DNA of 64,000 bases from an uncultured Clostridia bacterium (GTDB lineage Bacteria; Bacillota; Clostridia; Christensenellales; UBA1242), in NCBI GenBank assembly GCA_944381185.1, contig CALWKE010000003.1, positions 1 through 64,000 of the forward strand. The letters are read 5' to 3'. Shown here piece after piece: positions 34,011 through 43,211 of the stretch (its first letter is position 1; each line of letters opens with the position of its first letter). The notes beneath the pieces were generated by a model, which saw only the letters and a program-made list of their open reading frames with translations, was not told the origin of the DNA and did not search any database. The translations under genes were made by a program, and so were the position numbers.

Positions 34011-34673
34011 ATGAAAATTCAGATTGTTTGCAGAGATATTGAAGAAGCAAAGTTTTGTTGTGAAAATGGGGTTAGCAGTATTGGTTTGCTTGTGGGGCAA
34101 AAGCATTTTAGCAAAGAATTTATTTCAAAAGAACAGGCAAGGGAAATTGTTAAAATTATTCCGCCATTTTGCACGGCAACAATGATAACTCATCTAGAGA
34201 GTGCAGACGAAATTATAAAAATAATAAAATTTGCAGGGTTCACTGCAGTGCAACTTCATTCATACATAGTCGAAAGTGAAGTGAAAAAAATAAAAGATGC
34301 ACTTCCTTATGTAAAAATTATAAGGCTTGTGCACATTGATGAAAGTGGCAAGATTTTAAACAAACTTGATAAAAATTTTATTGGCGATGCAATTTTTACT
34401 GATTCAATAAACAAAAAAGAAAATAAGTTTGGTGGCACAGGCAAAGTTCATAACTATAAAACCGATGCCGAAATTGTTAAAAATTCAAAATTGCCAGTTA
34501 TTATTGCAGGTGGGCTAAATAGCCAAAATGTGAAGGATATAATTTTAAAAGTGAAGCCATGGGGAGTTGACAGCAACAGTGGCTGTGCAACTAACTATAA
34601 ACTAGATAAAGAAAAAACAATTAAATTTATAAAAGCCGTTCAAACAGCCGAACAAATATTAATTAAAAATTAG
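34011..34673 (+). CDS. Phosphoribosylanthranilate isomerase-like TIM-barrel protein
   Basis: 220-residue protein with the TrpF pattern: IVCRDIEEAKFCCENGVSSIG at the start, SKEQAREIVKIIPPF, AGFTAVQLHS, a GGTGK phosphate loop near residue 143, VIIAGGLNSQNV and GVDSNSGC. In TrpF the first motif reads KICG with a catalytic Cys, and VDVSSGVE ends the barrel; here they are IVCR and VDSNSGC, so the substrate may differ. No other trp gene is present. Confidence 0.72.
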   Translation: MKIQIVCRDIEEAKFCCENGVSSIGLLVGQKHFSKEFISKEQAREIVKIIPPFCTATMITHLESADEIIKIIKFAGFTAVQLHSYIVESEVKKIKDALPYVKIIRLVHIDESGKILNKLDKNFIGDAIFTDSINKKENKFGGTGKVHNYKTDAEIVKNSKLPVIIAGGLNSQNVKDIILKVKPWGVDSNSGCATNYKLDKEKTIKFIKAVQTAEQILIKN

Positions 34674-34698
34674 AACACAAGAAATAGTGTTCTTTTTT
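34672..34698 (+). terminator. Intrinsic terminator
   Basis: An AGAACAC / GTGTTCT hairpin and T6. Confidence 0.85.
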
Positions 34699-35179
34699 AT
34701 ATTAATTTTATATCTTTTATATCAACAACAACAATACTTCCTAAAAGTTTTCCGTCATTATCAACTTTTGTAAAATCAACTTCAACTTTATTATTTATTG
34801 CATAATTTGAAATAACAATACCAACATCTTTTTTATTAATGTCTAAATTATTATATTTGTCAGTTAAAATTTCAACGCAATCATTTTCTTTTATAATTTG
34901 GCTATTAAAATCATTAAAGTTTGTAAAATTATTTTGTTTTAAATTAGCCAAAAATGTTGTTAATTCGTTTTGCAAATCTTTAGTTAATTCATATTTTTTA
35001 ATTAAATTGTTAATGTTTATGTCAATAATTGCATATTCACCAAGATTTTTATTATTCAATAATAAAAACTTACATAAATCATTATTTTGTTCAATAATAA
35101 TACCAAGTTGACCTTTGTTTAATTTTATTTTATTGTTTTCAAAATCATTTTTAATTTCAGCAATTATAAATTCTTTCAT
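34697..35179 (-). CDS. Hypothetical protein, DUF4926-like C-terminus
   Basis: 160-residue, Asn/Lys-rich protein. The last 60 residues (NDCVEILTDKYN, KKDVGIVIS, VEVDFT) resemble DUF4926, a small beta-rich domain of unknown function. The N-terminal part (KGQLGIIIEQNNDLCKFLL) could be a diverged second copy. The ATG at 35179 is chosen for its GAGGA site. It is very AT-rich. Confidence 0.5.
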   Translation of the reverse strand: MKEFIIAEIKNDFENNKIKLNKGQLGIIIEQNNDLCKFLLLNNKNLGEYAIIDININNLIKKYELTKDLQNELTTFLANLKQNNFTNFNDFNSQIIKENDCVEILTDKYNNLDINKKDVGIVISNYAINNKVEVDFTKVDNDGKLLGSIVVVDIKDIKLI

Positions 35180-35344
35180 ATAATCCTCACAAGTGGCGTA
35201 TTGCAAGTAATAAATTTAGTTTTAATATGTGCCATTAACTTTCTTTAAAACAATCATAATGATATAATAAAAATATAATATAAAATTTGGTAGGTTATAG
35301 CAAAGGTTTATTTGACATTTTATTAAAAATAAATATGGTGAGTT

Positions 35345-35788
35345 ATGGAATATAAATTTAGAAATTTTGAAGAAAGTGATTATGAATTTGTTTATAACAT
35401 AAAGAAGCGGGCTTATAAAAGTTACGTTGAAATGTTTTTTGGTGCTTGGAATGAAGAAGACCAAAAACGAAGATTTGAAAAATATTTTAATGATAGAAAA
35501 TATGATTTAAAAATTATTGAATCAAACAACACAGATATTGGTTTTTTTGATGCAGAAAAATTAAGCGAAAATAAATTTGAAATAAATAACATTTGTTTAA
35601 TAAAAGAATTTCAAGGTAAGGGAATAGGAACGAATATTCTGATTGATTTTATTAAAATGCATAGTGATTGTGAAATTTTTATTCAATGTTTTATTGGCAA
35701 CCCCGTTTTAAATTTATATAAAAGATTGGGTTTTAAAGAATATGAAAGAACAAAATTACACATAAAGTTAAAATTGATTTCAAAATAA
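35345..35788 (+). CDS. GNAT family acetyltransferase
   Basis: 147-residue N-acetyltransferase fold. Residues 91-105 give the acetyl-CoA pyrophosphate loop EFQGKGIGTNIL (motif A, Q-x-x-G-x-G). The NPVLNLYKRLGFKEYE end is motif B, typical for the family. Substrate is not predictable. An in-frame ATG follows GTGAG. Single gene in an AT-rich area. Confidence 0.85.
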   Translation: MEYKFRNFEESDYEFVYNIKKRAYKSYVEMFFGAWNEEDQKRRFEKYFNDRKYDLKIIESNNTDIGFFDAEKLSENKFEINNICLIKEFQGKGIGTNILIDFIKMHSDCEIFIQCFIGNPVLNLYKRLGFKEYERTKLHIKLKLISK

Positions 35789-36066
35789 AAACGCAAAAAA
35801 TATTATTTTTGTTAGAAAAATAAATATAAAATTGAAAATAAAATAAATTAACAAATAAATTTATTTTTAATAATTTCACATTAAAAATGTATAAAAATAC
35901 TTATAATAAAATTAAAAATACATTTTTAATAATTATTTTTAATTACAAAATTAAATATAGTTTGCAAAAAATTTGTGGCTTTTGTTATTACAATTTTTAC
36001 TAATTTTCATATAATATTATTTGTAAACAAAAATTTTATATGCTATAATTTTTGTGTGAGGATAAT
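35789..36066. other. AT-rich intergenic gap
   Basis: About 278 bp without a gene. It holds a perfect 13-bp inverted repeat, ATTAAAAATGTAT / ATACATTTTTAAT, spanning about 35880-35930, and otherwise A/T tracts. No clear promoter or RNA gene was found. Confidence 0.5.
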
Positions 36067-36564
36067 ATGAAAAAATTAAATCAAAAAATTCGAACAACAT
36101 TTATTGTTGCATTAATATTTTCAATAATGCTTCCGGGTGGCATTCTTGCAACCATTTTTGGTGCAACAAAGGGAATGACTGCTCTTATGGTTATTGGAAT
36201 TGTTTGCATCGTTTTGGGTTTTTATGGAACACCAATGATTTGGATAAGTTACGCAAACAAGCGTGGGCTTCGAACAATTTTAAATTTGATTGAAAATGAA
36301 AACATTTTCACGGTAACTGAACTATCAGAGCAACTTTCAAAAAGGCGTCAAGATATTGTTTCGTCAATAAATGCCCTTATCACTGGTGGATATTTAAGCG
36401 GTTATTTATTTAAAAATAATGAAACACTTTATTTGAACACAAATCAAAAGCAAAGCAAAAAGAACACTCTTAAAACCAAGTGTCCAAATTGTGGTGCGAT
36501 GATGGATAGTGATGGGCTCAACTTTGTGTGCGGTTATTGTGGTTACGTTAAAAGAGAAAAGTAG
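36067..36564 (+). CDS. Membrane protein with winged helix and zinc ribbon
   Basis: 165-residue protein. Two membrane helices (about 12-32 and 38-60) are followed by a winged-helix-like segment (about 66-125: ILNLIENENIFTVTELSEQL) and a C-terminal zinc ribbon (C139, C142, C155, C158). The layout suggests a membrane-tethered DNA- or protein-binding protein. The ATG at 36067 follows GAGGA. The function is not known to me. Confidence 0.65.
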   Translation: MKKLNQKIRTTFIVALIFSIMLPGGILATIFGATKGMTALMVIGIVCIVLGFYGTPMIWISYANKRGLRTILNLIENENIFTVTELSEQLSKRRQDIVSSINALITGGYLSGYLFKNNETLYLNTNQKQSKKNTLKTKCPNCGAMMDSDGLNFVCGYCGYVKREK

Positions 36565-36592
36565 TTCTGCATTTTTATGCAGAATTTTTTAT
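36565..36592 (+). terminator. Intrinsic terminator
   Basis: A TTCTGCAT / ATGCAGAA hairpin plus T6. Confidence 0.87.
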
Positions 36593-36622
36593 TGTGAATT
36601 TAAAAAAATGTTAATAATTGTT

Positions 36623-36650
36623 TTGATAAAAAAATTAAAATAATTATAAT
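36623..36650 (+). promoter_or_regulatory. Promoter of the SDR gene
   Basis: TTGATA at 36623-36628 and TATAAT at 36645-36650 with a 16-bp spacer. Confidence 0.6.
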
Positions 36651-36670
36651 AAAAGCAGGGAGGAAATTTT

Positions 36671-37429
36671 ATGTTTAATTTAAAAGGAAGAGTTGTTGCA
36701 ATCACAGGTGCATCAAGTGGACTTGGTGCGCAAATGGCAAGGGGCTTTGCTGGTCAAGGTGCAGACCTTGTGCTTATGGCAAGAAGGCTTGAAAGGCTTG
36801 AAGCACTTGCAAAGGAATTGAAAAAATTTAAGGTTAAATGTTTGTGCATTAAATGCGATGTAACAAATCCTGCAGAAGTCAATGCTGCAGCAAAACAAGC
36901 TGAAGAAGTTTTTGGTAAGGTTGATGTTTTGGTTAACAATGCTGGTTCTGCTAAAAACAATGGTGTTTTGAATATGACTGATGAAGAATGGCAGTTCACT
37001 ATGGACACTGATTTGTCAAGTGTCTTCTATGTTACAAGAGCTTTTGGAAATATTATGAAAAAGCACAAATATGGCAGAATTATTAACATTGCTTCAATGT
37101 ATGGTTTGGTTGGTAACACTGCAATGGACACTGTTGCTTATCATTCATCAAAGGGTGGTGTTGTTAACTTCACTCGTGCAGTTGCTGCAGAGCTGGCAAA
37201 ATATAACATCACTTGTAATGCAATTTGTCCGGGATACTTTGCAACTGAACTTACTATCGACACATTAAAAACAAAAGAATTCACTGCATACATGAAGGCA
37301 ACCGTTCCAGTTGGCAGATATGGCAATGAAGGTGAACTCAATGCGGGTGCAATTTTCCTTGCAAGTGACGAAGCTAGTTATGTTACTGGTGTTATTCTTC
37401 CAATTGATGGTGGTTACACAGCTGTTTAA
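36671..37429 (+). CDS. Short-chain dehydrogenase/reductase
   Basis: NAD(P)-dependent oxidoreductase, 252 residues, of the classical SDR family. TGASSGLG at 12-19 binds the cofactor; NNAG at 89-92; catalytic Ser142, Tyr157 and Lys161; GYFATELT and VTGVILPIDGG near the end. It resembles gluconate 5-dehydrogenase or FabG; the substrate cannot be fixed. AGGGAGG site. It stands alone, away from fatty-acid genes, which argues against a main FabG role. Confidence 0.88.
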   Translation: MFNLKGRVVAITGASSGLGAQMARGFAGQGADLVLMARRLERLEALAKELKKFKVKCLCIKCDVTNPAEVNAAAKQAEEVFGKVDVLVNNAGSAKNNGVLNMTDEEWQFTMDTDLSSVFYVTRAFGNIMKKHKYGRIINIASMYGLVGNTAMDTVAYHSSKGGVVNFTRAVAAELAKYNITCNAICPGYFATELTIDTLKTKEFTAYMKATVPVGRYGNEGELNAGAIFLASDEASYVTGVILPIDGGYTAV

Positions 37430-37443
37430 TAAAAATAAAACAA

Positions 37444-37478
37444 ATTAAAAAGGCACTTTTATTGAGTGTCTTTTTTTG
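37444..37478 (+). terminator. Intrinsic terminator
   Basis: An imperfect AAAAGGCACT / AGTGTCTTTT hairpin with a T7 tail. Confidence 0.75.
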
Positions 37479-37525
37479 TTTGTTGTGTTATAATAAAACA
37501 GTAAAATTTATTTAAAGGAAAACTT

Positions 37526-38068
37526 ATGAAAATTTATGTTATGCGTCATGGCAGAACTGTTTGGAATGAAAAACAGATTTGTCAAGGCAGGTCGGCAAAC
37601 AGATTAAGCAAAACAGGCAAAGAGCAGGTTAAAAATCAAGCGGAAAAATATAAAGATATTAAAGTTGATATAATTTTTTCTTCTCCGCTTATGCGAACAA
37701 TGCAAACGACCAATATTATGAATAAAATTTTAAAGGCGAAGGTTGTTAAAGATAACAGAATTATTGAAGTTGACCAAGGCATATTTACGGGGCAGAGAAA
37801 GAAGGGTTTAACAGACGAAGAAAAGTTTGAGTTAAACCAGCATTCAAAAAATAGCGGAATGGAAACTTATGAAGAAATTTACTCACGGGTTATTGACTTT
37901 ATCAGGTTTTTAAGGCAAAATTATAAGGGTAAAAATGTTTTGGTTGTAACACATGGCATGATAGCCAGTTACATTGAAAAGATAGGAACAAGTTTAGAAC
38001 TTAAACGAGAAGAAATCAAAAATTATTCAACTTTTCAAAATGCCGAAATAAAGAAAATAGAAATTTAA
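37526..38068 (+). CDS. Histidine phosphatase family protein
   Basis: 180-residue phosphoglycerate-mutase-like phosphatase. The RHG catalytic motif is at residues 7-9 (MRHGRTVWNEK), and the second histidine lies in VVTHGMIASY. Such enzymes act on phosphosugars, alpha-ribazole phosphate or nucleotides. It starts an operon with the next three genes (gaps 10, 14 and 24 nt), which suggests a phosphorylated ribose or nucleotide substrate. Confidence 0.85.
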   Translation: MKIYVMRHGRTVWNEKQICQGRSANRLSKTGKEQVKNQAEKYKDIKVDIIFSSPLMRTMQTTNIMNKILKAKVVKDNRIIEVDQGIFTGQRKKGLTDEEKFELNQHSKNSGMETYEEIYSRVIDFIRFLRQNYKGKNVLVVTHGMIASYIEKIGTSLELKREEIKNYSTFQNAEIKKIEI

Positions 38069-38078
38069 GGGGTTTATT

Positions 38079-38726
38079 ATGAGAAATTTATTATTAGAGC
38101 GAAAAATAAAAAAAGAATTGAAAGAATTTAAAGAGTTTAAAAAATCTTATAATTTTAAGCAAAAAGAAGTGACCGAAAAAAAAGATGGTTCACTTTTTTG
38201 TGATGACATTTGCATTCGTGAAGGCGAAGATGGCGAATGGGTTGGAGAAACAGAAACATTTGTTAATGTTGGCTATAAATTTCATGGCCCACTTCCAAAA
38301 GTTTTATCAAATTTATTTCATTATGAATTTGTTTTTCGTGGATTTAAACTTTCATCTGCTGAAGGCATATTTCAAGGTTTTAAATTAAAAGATAAAAAAG
38401 CACAAAGATTAATCTTTAAATATTTTGGTCTTGATTCAAACAACATAAAGGCGTCTTCAGACTATAATTGGAGAGAAGAGCAAACAGTTTATTTTCAAGG
38501 CAAACCAATAAAAAGAGATAGCAAAGAGTTTGAAGATTTTATTGATGAAATGTATATTTCACTTCTTCAAAATCCACTCTATAGAAATTGCTTAAAAAAA
38601 GTTGGAAACAAATATATTCTTCATGCACTTGGCGAACCAGATAAAACAAAAACAGTGTTCACCAGATATGAATTTGAATATGAACTCAATGCTTTAAAAG
38701 ATTTTGTTTTAAGCAAAGAAAAATAA
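38079..38726 (+). CDS. NADAR/YbiA-like domain protein (putative N-glycosidase)
   Basis: 215-residue protein. Residues 75-215 show the NADAR pattern: LSNL at 76-79, SSAEGIFQGFK at 92-102 (catalytic-type Glu95), NWRE near 135, and NPLYRNCLKKVG with ILHALG. The usual C-terminal WG(D)G motif is not visible. Known family members cleave N-glycosidic bonds, in riboflavin intermediates or in ADP-ribosylated guanine. Residues 1-70 are a charged extension. The assignment is from pattern only. Confidence 0.6.
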   Translation: MRNLLLERKIKKELKEFKEFKKSYNFKQKEVTEKKDGSLFCDDICIREGEDGEWVGETETFVNVGYKFHGPLPKVLSNLFHYEFVFRGFKLSSAEGIFQGFKLKDKKAQRLIFKYFGLDSNNIKASSDYNWREEQTVYFQGKPIKRDSKEFEDFIDEMYISLLQNPLYRNCLKKVGNKYILHALGEPDKTKTVFTRYEFEYELNALKDFVLSKEK

Positions 38727-38740
38727 AAAGGGAAATAAAA

Positions 38741-39970
38741 ATGGATAACAAATTAAATTATGAAAAAATCAACCTTTTAGATTTTGATTTGCTTGGCATG
38801 ATTAAACTAAAAGATATTGAAGGTGTTGAGGCTCTTGTTACTCCAATTGGAAATGGTGAATATGTTTCAAGGGGAAAACTTTACTGTCAGCAAATGACCT
38901 GTGCTCAAGCAAGTCGGTTTAGAGAATTTATAAAACAGAAACTATCTAATAATTATGGAAAAAAAGCGTTTGTTATGCTTGATTATATGGCTAATTTTAG
39001 TGCTAAAGTTTATTACGAAACAATTCAAAAAGCCTTAAAGACAAATGATTTCAGAGATTATTATGTTGCAAGGCACTGCTTAATGGAAGACATTTCAAAT
39101 ATAGTTTCATTGTTTGATGGCAAGCCAATAAAAAAGTCGGTTTACACTCTTCCTGAACTAGATGACATGTTAGCGGAAAGGGTTATTGAATGCAATAATA
39201 TGGCACTGCTTTATATTTATGCAAAGTGCTTTAATGTGCCAAAAGACTATAATATTTTAAATGCTGGGCTTGGTGGAATTTTTATTGGGCCATTTTTTAA
39301 AACAATTCATGGCACGGATTGGACAAATCTTTTAAAGAGTAAATATGTTGATGAGAAGCCAAGAGCCACCTATGACGTGGAATCAAACACGGTTAATTTT
39401 GATTTGTTTAAAAACAAAAAAGTTCTATTTTTAGATGATAATATTGGCACGGGTGCAACTGCACGAGAAATAGAAACCGAATTTGAAATCAAAGGTTATG
39501 ATGTTAAGTATGGTGCCGTTCAATATAATTGGAGAAATTTTTATTTAGTTGGTATTGGTGAAAAAGATATTGCAAGATTCAAGCCATCTGATGTTGATTA
39601 TTTAACCATGACAAACTATCCGGGGCATAAATTAATTGACCACGCATTTAAGATTTTATGTGGAAGAAGAGATTTGCAAGGCAATGAACCAAGTCTTGAT
39701 AATTCAACCCCAGCGGGTTTATTGTATGAGCAATATAAACAATTAAAAAGTTACAATAATCCAAATCTTCCTGATATTGTAAGATTGATTGATAAAGGTT
39801 ATCAAAATTGTGAAAATTCAGGAATAAAAATTATTAGTAACCAAAATGCAAGTAACATGTTTACCCATGAATCAAAAACTTTAATAGAAAGACTTAATAA
39901 ATATATTTTAAAATTAAAAGAGCAAGAAACTTTGGGAAGTGAAAACGGAAATCAAAGTGGTCTTCAATAA
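38741..39970 (+). CDS. Phosphoribosyltransferase-like protein
   Basis: 409-residue protein. VLFLDDNIGTGAT at 228-240 matches the type I PRTase PRPP-binding motif (two acidic residues, then T/G-rich loop). Helical N-terminal ~170 residues and a 110-residue C-terminal region have no family that I recognise. It ends in a polar NGNQSGLQ tail. Next to a NADAR-like glycosidase and a phosphatase, it could act in salvage or modification of a base or ribose phosphate. Confidence 0.7.
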   Translation: MDNKLNYEKINLLDFDLLGMIKLKDIEGVEALVTPIGNGEYVSRGKLYCQQMTCAQASRFREFIKQKLSNNYGKKAFVMLDYMANFSAKVYYETIQKALKTNDFRDYYVARHCLMEDISNIVSLFDGKPIKKSVYTLPELDDMLAERVIECNNMALLYIYAKCFNVPKDYNILNAGLGGIFIGPFFKTIHGTDWTNLLKSKYVDEKPRATYDVESNTVNFDLFKNKKVLFLDDNIGTGATAREIETEFEIKGYDVKYGAVQYNWRNFYLVGIGEKDIARFKPSDVDYLTMTNYPGHKLIDHAFKILCGRRDLQGNEPSLDNSTPAGLLYEQYKQLKSYNNPNLPDIVRLIDKGYQNCENSGIKIISNQNASNMFTHESKTLIERLNKYILKLKEQETLGSENGNQSGLQ

Positions 39971-39994
39971 TTTGAGTTAAATTTAGGTGAAGAA

Positions 39995-40498
39995 ATGTAT
40001 AATGAACTGACGGCAGTCGATATAAAAAAGATGAAGGAAGAAATTAAATACAGGGCAACTGAACTTCGACCAAAACTCTCTGATGATGTTAAAGAGGCAA
40101 GGTCTCTTGGTGACCTTTCTGAAAACGCCGAATATAGAAGTGCAAGAAGAGCATTTGGGAGAAATGAAAGCCGAATAAGATTTCTTCAAAAAATGGTTCG
40201 CACGGCAAAGATAATAAGTGCCGACTCTGCTCCTGACGAGGTTGGGCTGTTTGATAAGATTACCGTGCTTTATGAAGATACTGGTGACATTGAAGAACTT
40301 ATGATTTCAACAACCACACGCCTTGACCTTGAAAAGGGAATAATTAGCCGTGAGTCACCCTTTGGAAAGGCTGTTTTGGGTCACAAGGTTGGCGATCGTA
40401 TTTTTGTTAAAGTGAGCCCAGAATATAGTTATTATGTTGTAATAAAAGATATAAAAAAAGGAAAAGATGATGAGTCAATTCCATTAAATGGATACTAA
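39995..40498 (+). CDS. greA: Transcription elongation factor GreA
   Basis: Stimulates RNA cleavage by backtracked RNA polymerase. It is 167 residues, normal length. The N-terminal coiled coil carries DLSENAEYRSARR with the acidic tip that enters the secondary channel. The C-terminal domain (VGLFDKITVLYEDTG, SPFGKAVLGHKVGDRI) binds polymerase. It is the last gene of the phosphatase/NADAR/PRTase operon. Confidence 0.92.
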   Translation: MYNELTAVDIKKMKEEIKYRATELRPKLSDDVKEARSLGDLSENAEYRSARRAFGRNESRIRFLQKMVRTAKIISADSAPDEVGLFDKITVLYEDTGDIEELMISTTTRLDLEKGIISRESPFGKAVLGHKVGDRIFVKVSPEYSYYVVIKDIKKGKDDESIPLNGY

Positions 40499-40814
40499 AC
40501 CAGAGTGTCGAAAATGTCTAAATTTAATTATTTTTTAAAAATTTGATTGAAAAATTATAAAAAATTTGGTAAAATTATTAAGGCAAAAATAAATATATTG
40601 CTTTTTTGTATAGAGTATATACATTAAGGCAATATTTATTTTGACAAAAAATTGTAATTTTTTAATTTTTATGCAAATTGTCTAAAAATTTACAAAATCA
40701 CAATATGTTGTGTTTAGTGATTGACATATAACACTAAATATTCATATAATAACCATGCTAGCGAATTTAGTATTGGTCAAAAAGCGGAACAAATTTTACT
40801 TAAAGGAGAAATGT
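40499..40814 (+). promoter_or_regulatory. Regulatory region of pflB
   Basis: A 316-bp gap. A long imperfect hairpin spans 40586-40642 (AAAATAAATATATTGC with GCAATATTTATTTT). A promoter lies at 40721-40750: TTGACA, 18 bp, TATAAT. Flanking its -35 is an inverted repeat TTTAGTG (40713-40719) / CACTAAA (40732-40738), a candidate operator. No ORF is supported here. Confidence 0.65.
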
Positions 40815-43067
40815 ATGGATAATAATTTATTTGAAAATGAATGGAAGGGTTTTCGTGGTGATGACTGGAAACAAGAAATCAATGTTAGTGCCTTTATTGA
40901 TGCTAACTACACCGAATATAAGGGTGATGACAGTTTTCTTGCTGGTCCAACTGCAAAAACAACTGCCGTTTGGAACAGGTGCAAAGAACTTTTAGATGAA
41001 GAAACAAAAAAGGGTGGTTGCCTTGATGTTGAAACAAATATTTTAAGTGGAATAACCGCTTTTGCACCAGGCTATATTGATAAGGAAAATGAAGTTATTG
41101 TTGGTCTTCAAACAGATGCTCCACTTAAGAGAATTGTTAATATGTATGGTGGAACAAAGATTGCTTTGAAGGCTCTTGAAGCTCATGGCTACAAACTTAA
41201 CGAAGAAGTTTTAAAGCACTTCACAACCTACAGAAAAACACATAATGATGGTGTTTTTGATGCTTACACACCAATAATCAGGCGTGCAAGAAGCAATGGT
41301 TTGCTCACTGGACTTCCTGATGGCTATGGCAGGGGAAGAATTATTGGTGACTACAGGCGTATTGCTCTTTATGGTATTGACAGGCTTATTGAAGAAAAGC
41401 AAAAAGACCTTACTGGTGAATATATCAATGAAGATGATATTGATGAAAGCATTCGTCTTCGTGAAGAAGTTAGTGAACAAATTCGTGCTCTTGGAAAGAT
41501 AAAAGAAATGGCTGCAAGTTATGGTTTTGATATTTCAAAACCAGCATCAAATGCAAGAGAAGCAATTCAATGGGCTTATTTTGGATACCTTGCAGGTGCA
41601 AAAGAAAACAATGGTGCAGCAACTTCAATGGGCAGAGATTCAACATTCTTTGATGTCTATATTGAAAGGGACCTTGCAAACGGAACTTTAACCGAAGCAG
41701 AAGCACAAGAACTTGTTGACCAATTTGTTATTAAACTTCGTTTGATTCGTCATCTTCGAACACCTGACTATGATGAACTTTTTGCAGGTGACCCAACTTG
41801 GGTAACTGAAAGTATTGCAGGTATGATTAATGAAAGCAGAAGTTTGACAACCAAAAACTCATTTAGATTTTTGCACACACTAATAAACCTTGAACCAAGT
41901 GCTGAACCAAATTTAACAGTTCTTTGGGCAAAGGGTCTTCCTGAAAACTTCAAAAAATATGCTGCAAAGATTTCAATCAAAACTGACTCAATTCAATATG
42001 AAGGTGACGATACAATGCGTCCACTCTATGGCCATGACTATGCAATAGCTTGTTGCGTTTCATCAATGAAAGAAGGCAAACAAATGCAGTTCTTTGGTGC
42101 AAGATGCAATCTTGCAAAATCACTTCTTTATGCAATCAATGGTGGTTATGACGAAAAGTCAGGCAAACTTGTTATTGATGGTTTTGAAAAAGATACCGAT
42201 GAAATTTTAAACTATGAAAAAGTTCGTAAAGAATATAGCCGAATGATGCAAAAGATTGCAAAAATTTATGTTGATGCAAACAACATCATTCACTATATGC
42301 ATGATAAATATGCTTATGAAGCAAGTCAAATGGCACTTCATGACACAAATGTTGAAAGACTTATGGCATTTGGTGTTGCAGGCTTCTCATCAGCAGTTGA
42401 CTCACTTTCAGCAATCAAGTATGCAAAAGTTAAACCAATCAGAAATGAACAAGGCATTGCAGTTGACTTTGAAGTTGAAGGTGACTTTCCAAAATATGGC
42501 AACGATGATGAACGAGTTGACAGCCTTGCTGTTGAGCTTGTTCAAGAGTTCTTTGATGACATTGATAGCCACAAGCTTTACAGAAATGCAAAGCCAACAC
42601 TTTCACTTTTAACAATCACTTCAAATGTTATGTATGGTCAAAAAACAGGAAGTACTCCTGATGGAAGAAAAGCAGGTGAAGCTTTTGCTCCTGGTGCAAA
42701 CCCAATGCATGGCAGAGATGCAACTGGTGCTCTTAACTCACTTAATTCTGTTGCAAAAATTCCTTTTGCAAACTGCTGTCAAGACGGTGTTTCAAACACA
42801 TTCTCTATTGTTCCATCTGCACTTGGAAATAATGAAGAAGAACAAGTTAACAATTTGGTTCAAATTCTTGATGGTTATTTTGCACAAGGTGCACAGCATA
42901 TTAATGTTAATGTTTTGAACCGTGAACTACTTATTGATGCAATGAATAATCCTTGGAAGTATCCAACACTCACAATCCGTGTTTCAGGCTATGCTGTTAA
43001 CTTCAACAAACTTGACCGTGCTCACCAAGAAGAAGTTATTGCAAGAACATTCCACGAAAAGAGATAA
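40815..43067 (+). CDS. pflB: Formate C-acetyltransferase (pyruvate formate-lyase)
   Basis: Glycyl-radical enzyme that converts pyruvate and CoA to acetyl-CoA and formate under anaerobic conditions. It is 750 residues, normal length. The catalytic Cys413-Cys414 pair lies in [10 protein letters not shown] and the radical Gly725 in RVSGYAV. The ATG at 40815 is chosen for its AAAGGAG site; a longer upstream reading would start inside the promoter. It is followed by pflA. Confidence 0.97.
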   Translation: MDNNLFENEWKGFRGDDWKQEINVSAFIDANYTEYKGDDSFLAGPTAKTTAVWNRCKELLDEETKKGGCLDVETNILSGITAFAPGYIDKENEVIVGLQTDAPLKRIVNMYGGTKIALKALEAHGYKLNEEVLKHFTTYRKTHNDGVFDAYTPIIRRARSNGLLTGLPDGYGRGRIIGDYRRIALYGIDRLIEEKQKDLTGEYINEDDIDESIRLREEVSEQIRALGKIKEMAASYGFDISKPASNAREAIQWAYFGYLAGAKENNGAATSMGRDSTFFDVYIERDLANGTLTEAEAQELVDQFVIKLRLIRHLRTPDYDELFAGDPTWVTESIAGMINESRSLTTKNSFRFLHTLINLEPSAEPNLTVLWAKGLPENFKKYAAKISIKTDSIQYEGDDTMRPLYGHDYAIACCVSSMKEGKQMQFFGARCNLAKSLLYAINGGYDEKSGKLVIDGFEKDTDEILNYEKVRKEYSRMMQKIAKIYVDANNIIHYMHDKYAYEASQMALHDTNVERLMAFGVAGFSSAVDSLSAIKYAKVKPIRNEQGIAVDFEVEGDFPKYGNDDERVDSLAVELVQEFFDDIDSHKLYRNAKPTLSLLTITSNVMYGQKTGSTPDGRKAGEAFAPGANPMHGRDATGALNSLNSVAKIPFANCCQDGVSNTFSIVPSALGNNEEEQVNNLVQILDGYFAQGAQHINVNVLNRELLIDAMNNPWKYPTLTIRVSGYAVNFNKLDRAHQEEVIARTFHEKR

Positions 43068-43080
43068 TAATAAAAATAAA

Positions 43081-43114
43081 TTTCCAAGCAATTATTTGTT
43101 TGGAAATTTTTTAA
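43081..43114 (+). terminator. Hairpin between pflB and pflA
   Basis: An AATTTCCAA / TTGGAAATT hairpin and a T6 run. It would stop or reduce read-through, so pflA may have lower or separate expression. Confidence 0.8.
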
Positions 43115-43211
43115 CTAAAAACACGCATATTTATATAGATTTTAACCAAAAATTTAAAGATTTTGCGATTTTTATGCGTAATTAATTTGTATTTTTATGA
43201 AGGGATTTTTT

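Noticed and set aside
43197..43211. Upstream ATG of pflA as main start
   Set aside because: An ATG at 43197 is in frame, but the GAAGGG ribosome binding site lies between it and the ATG at 43212, and the family start fits the latter.
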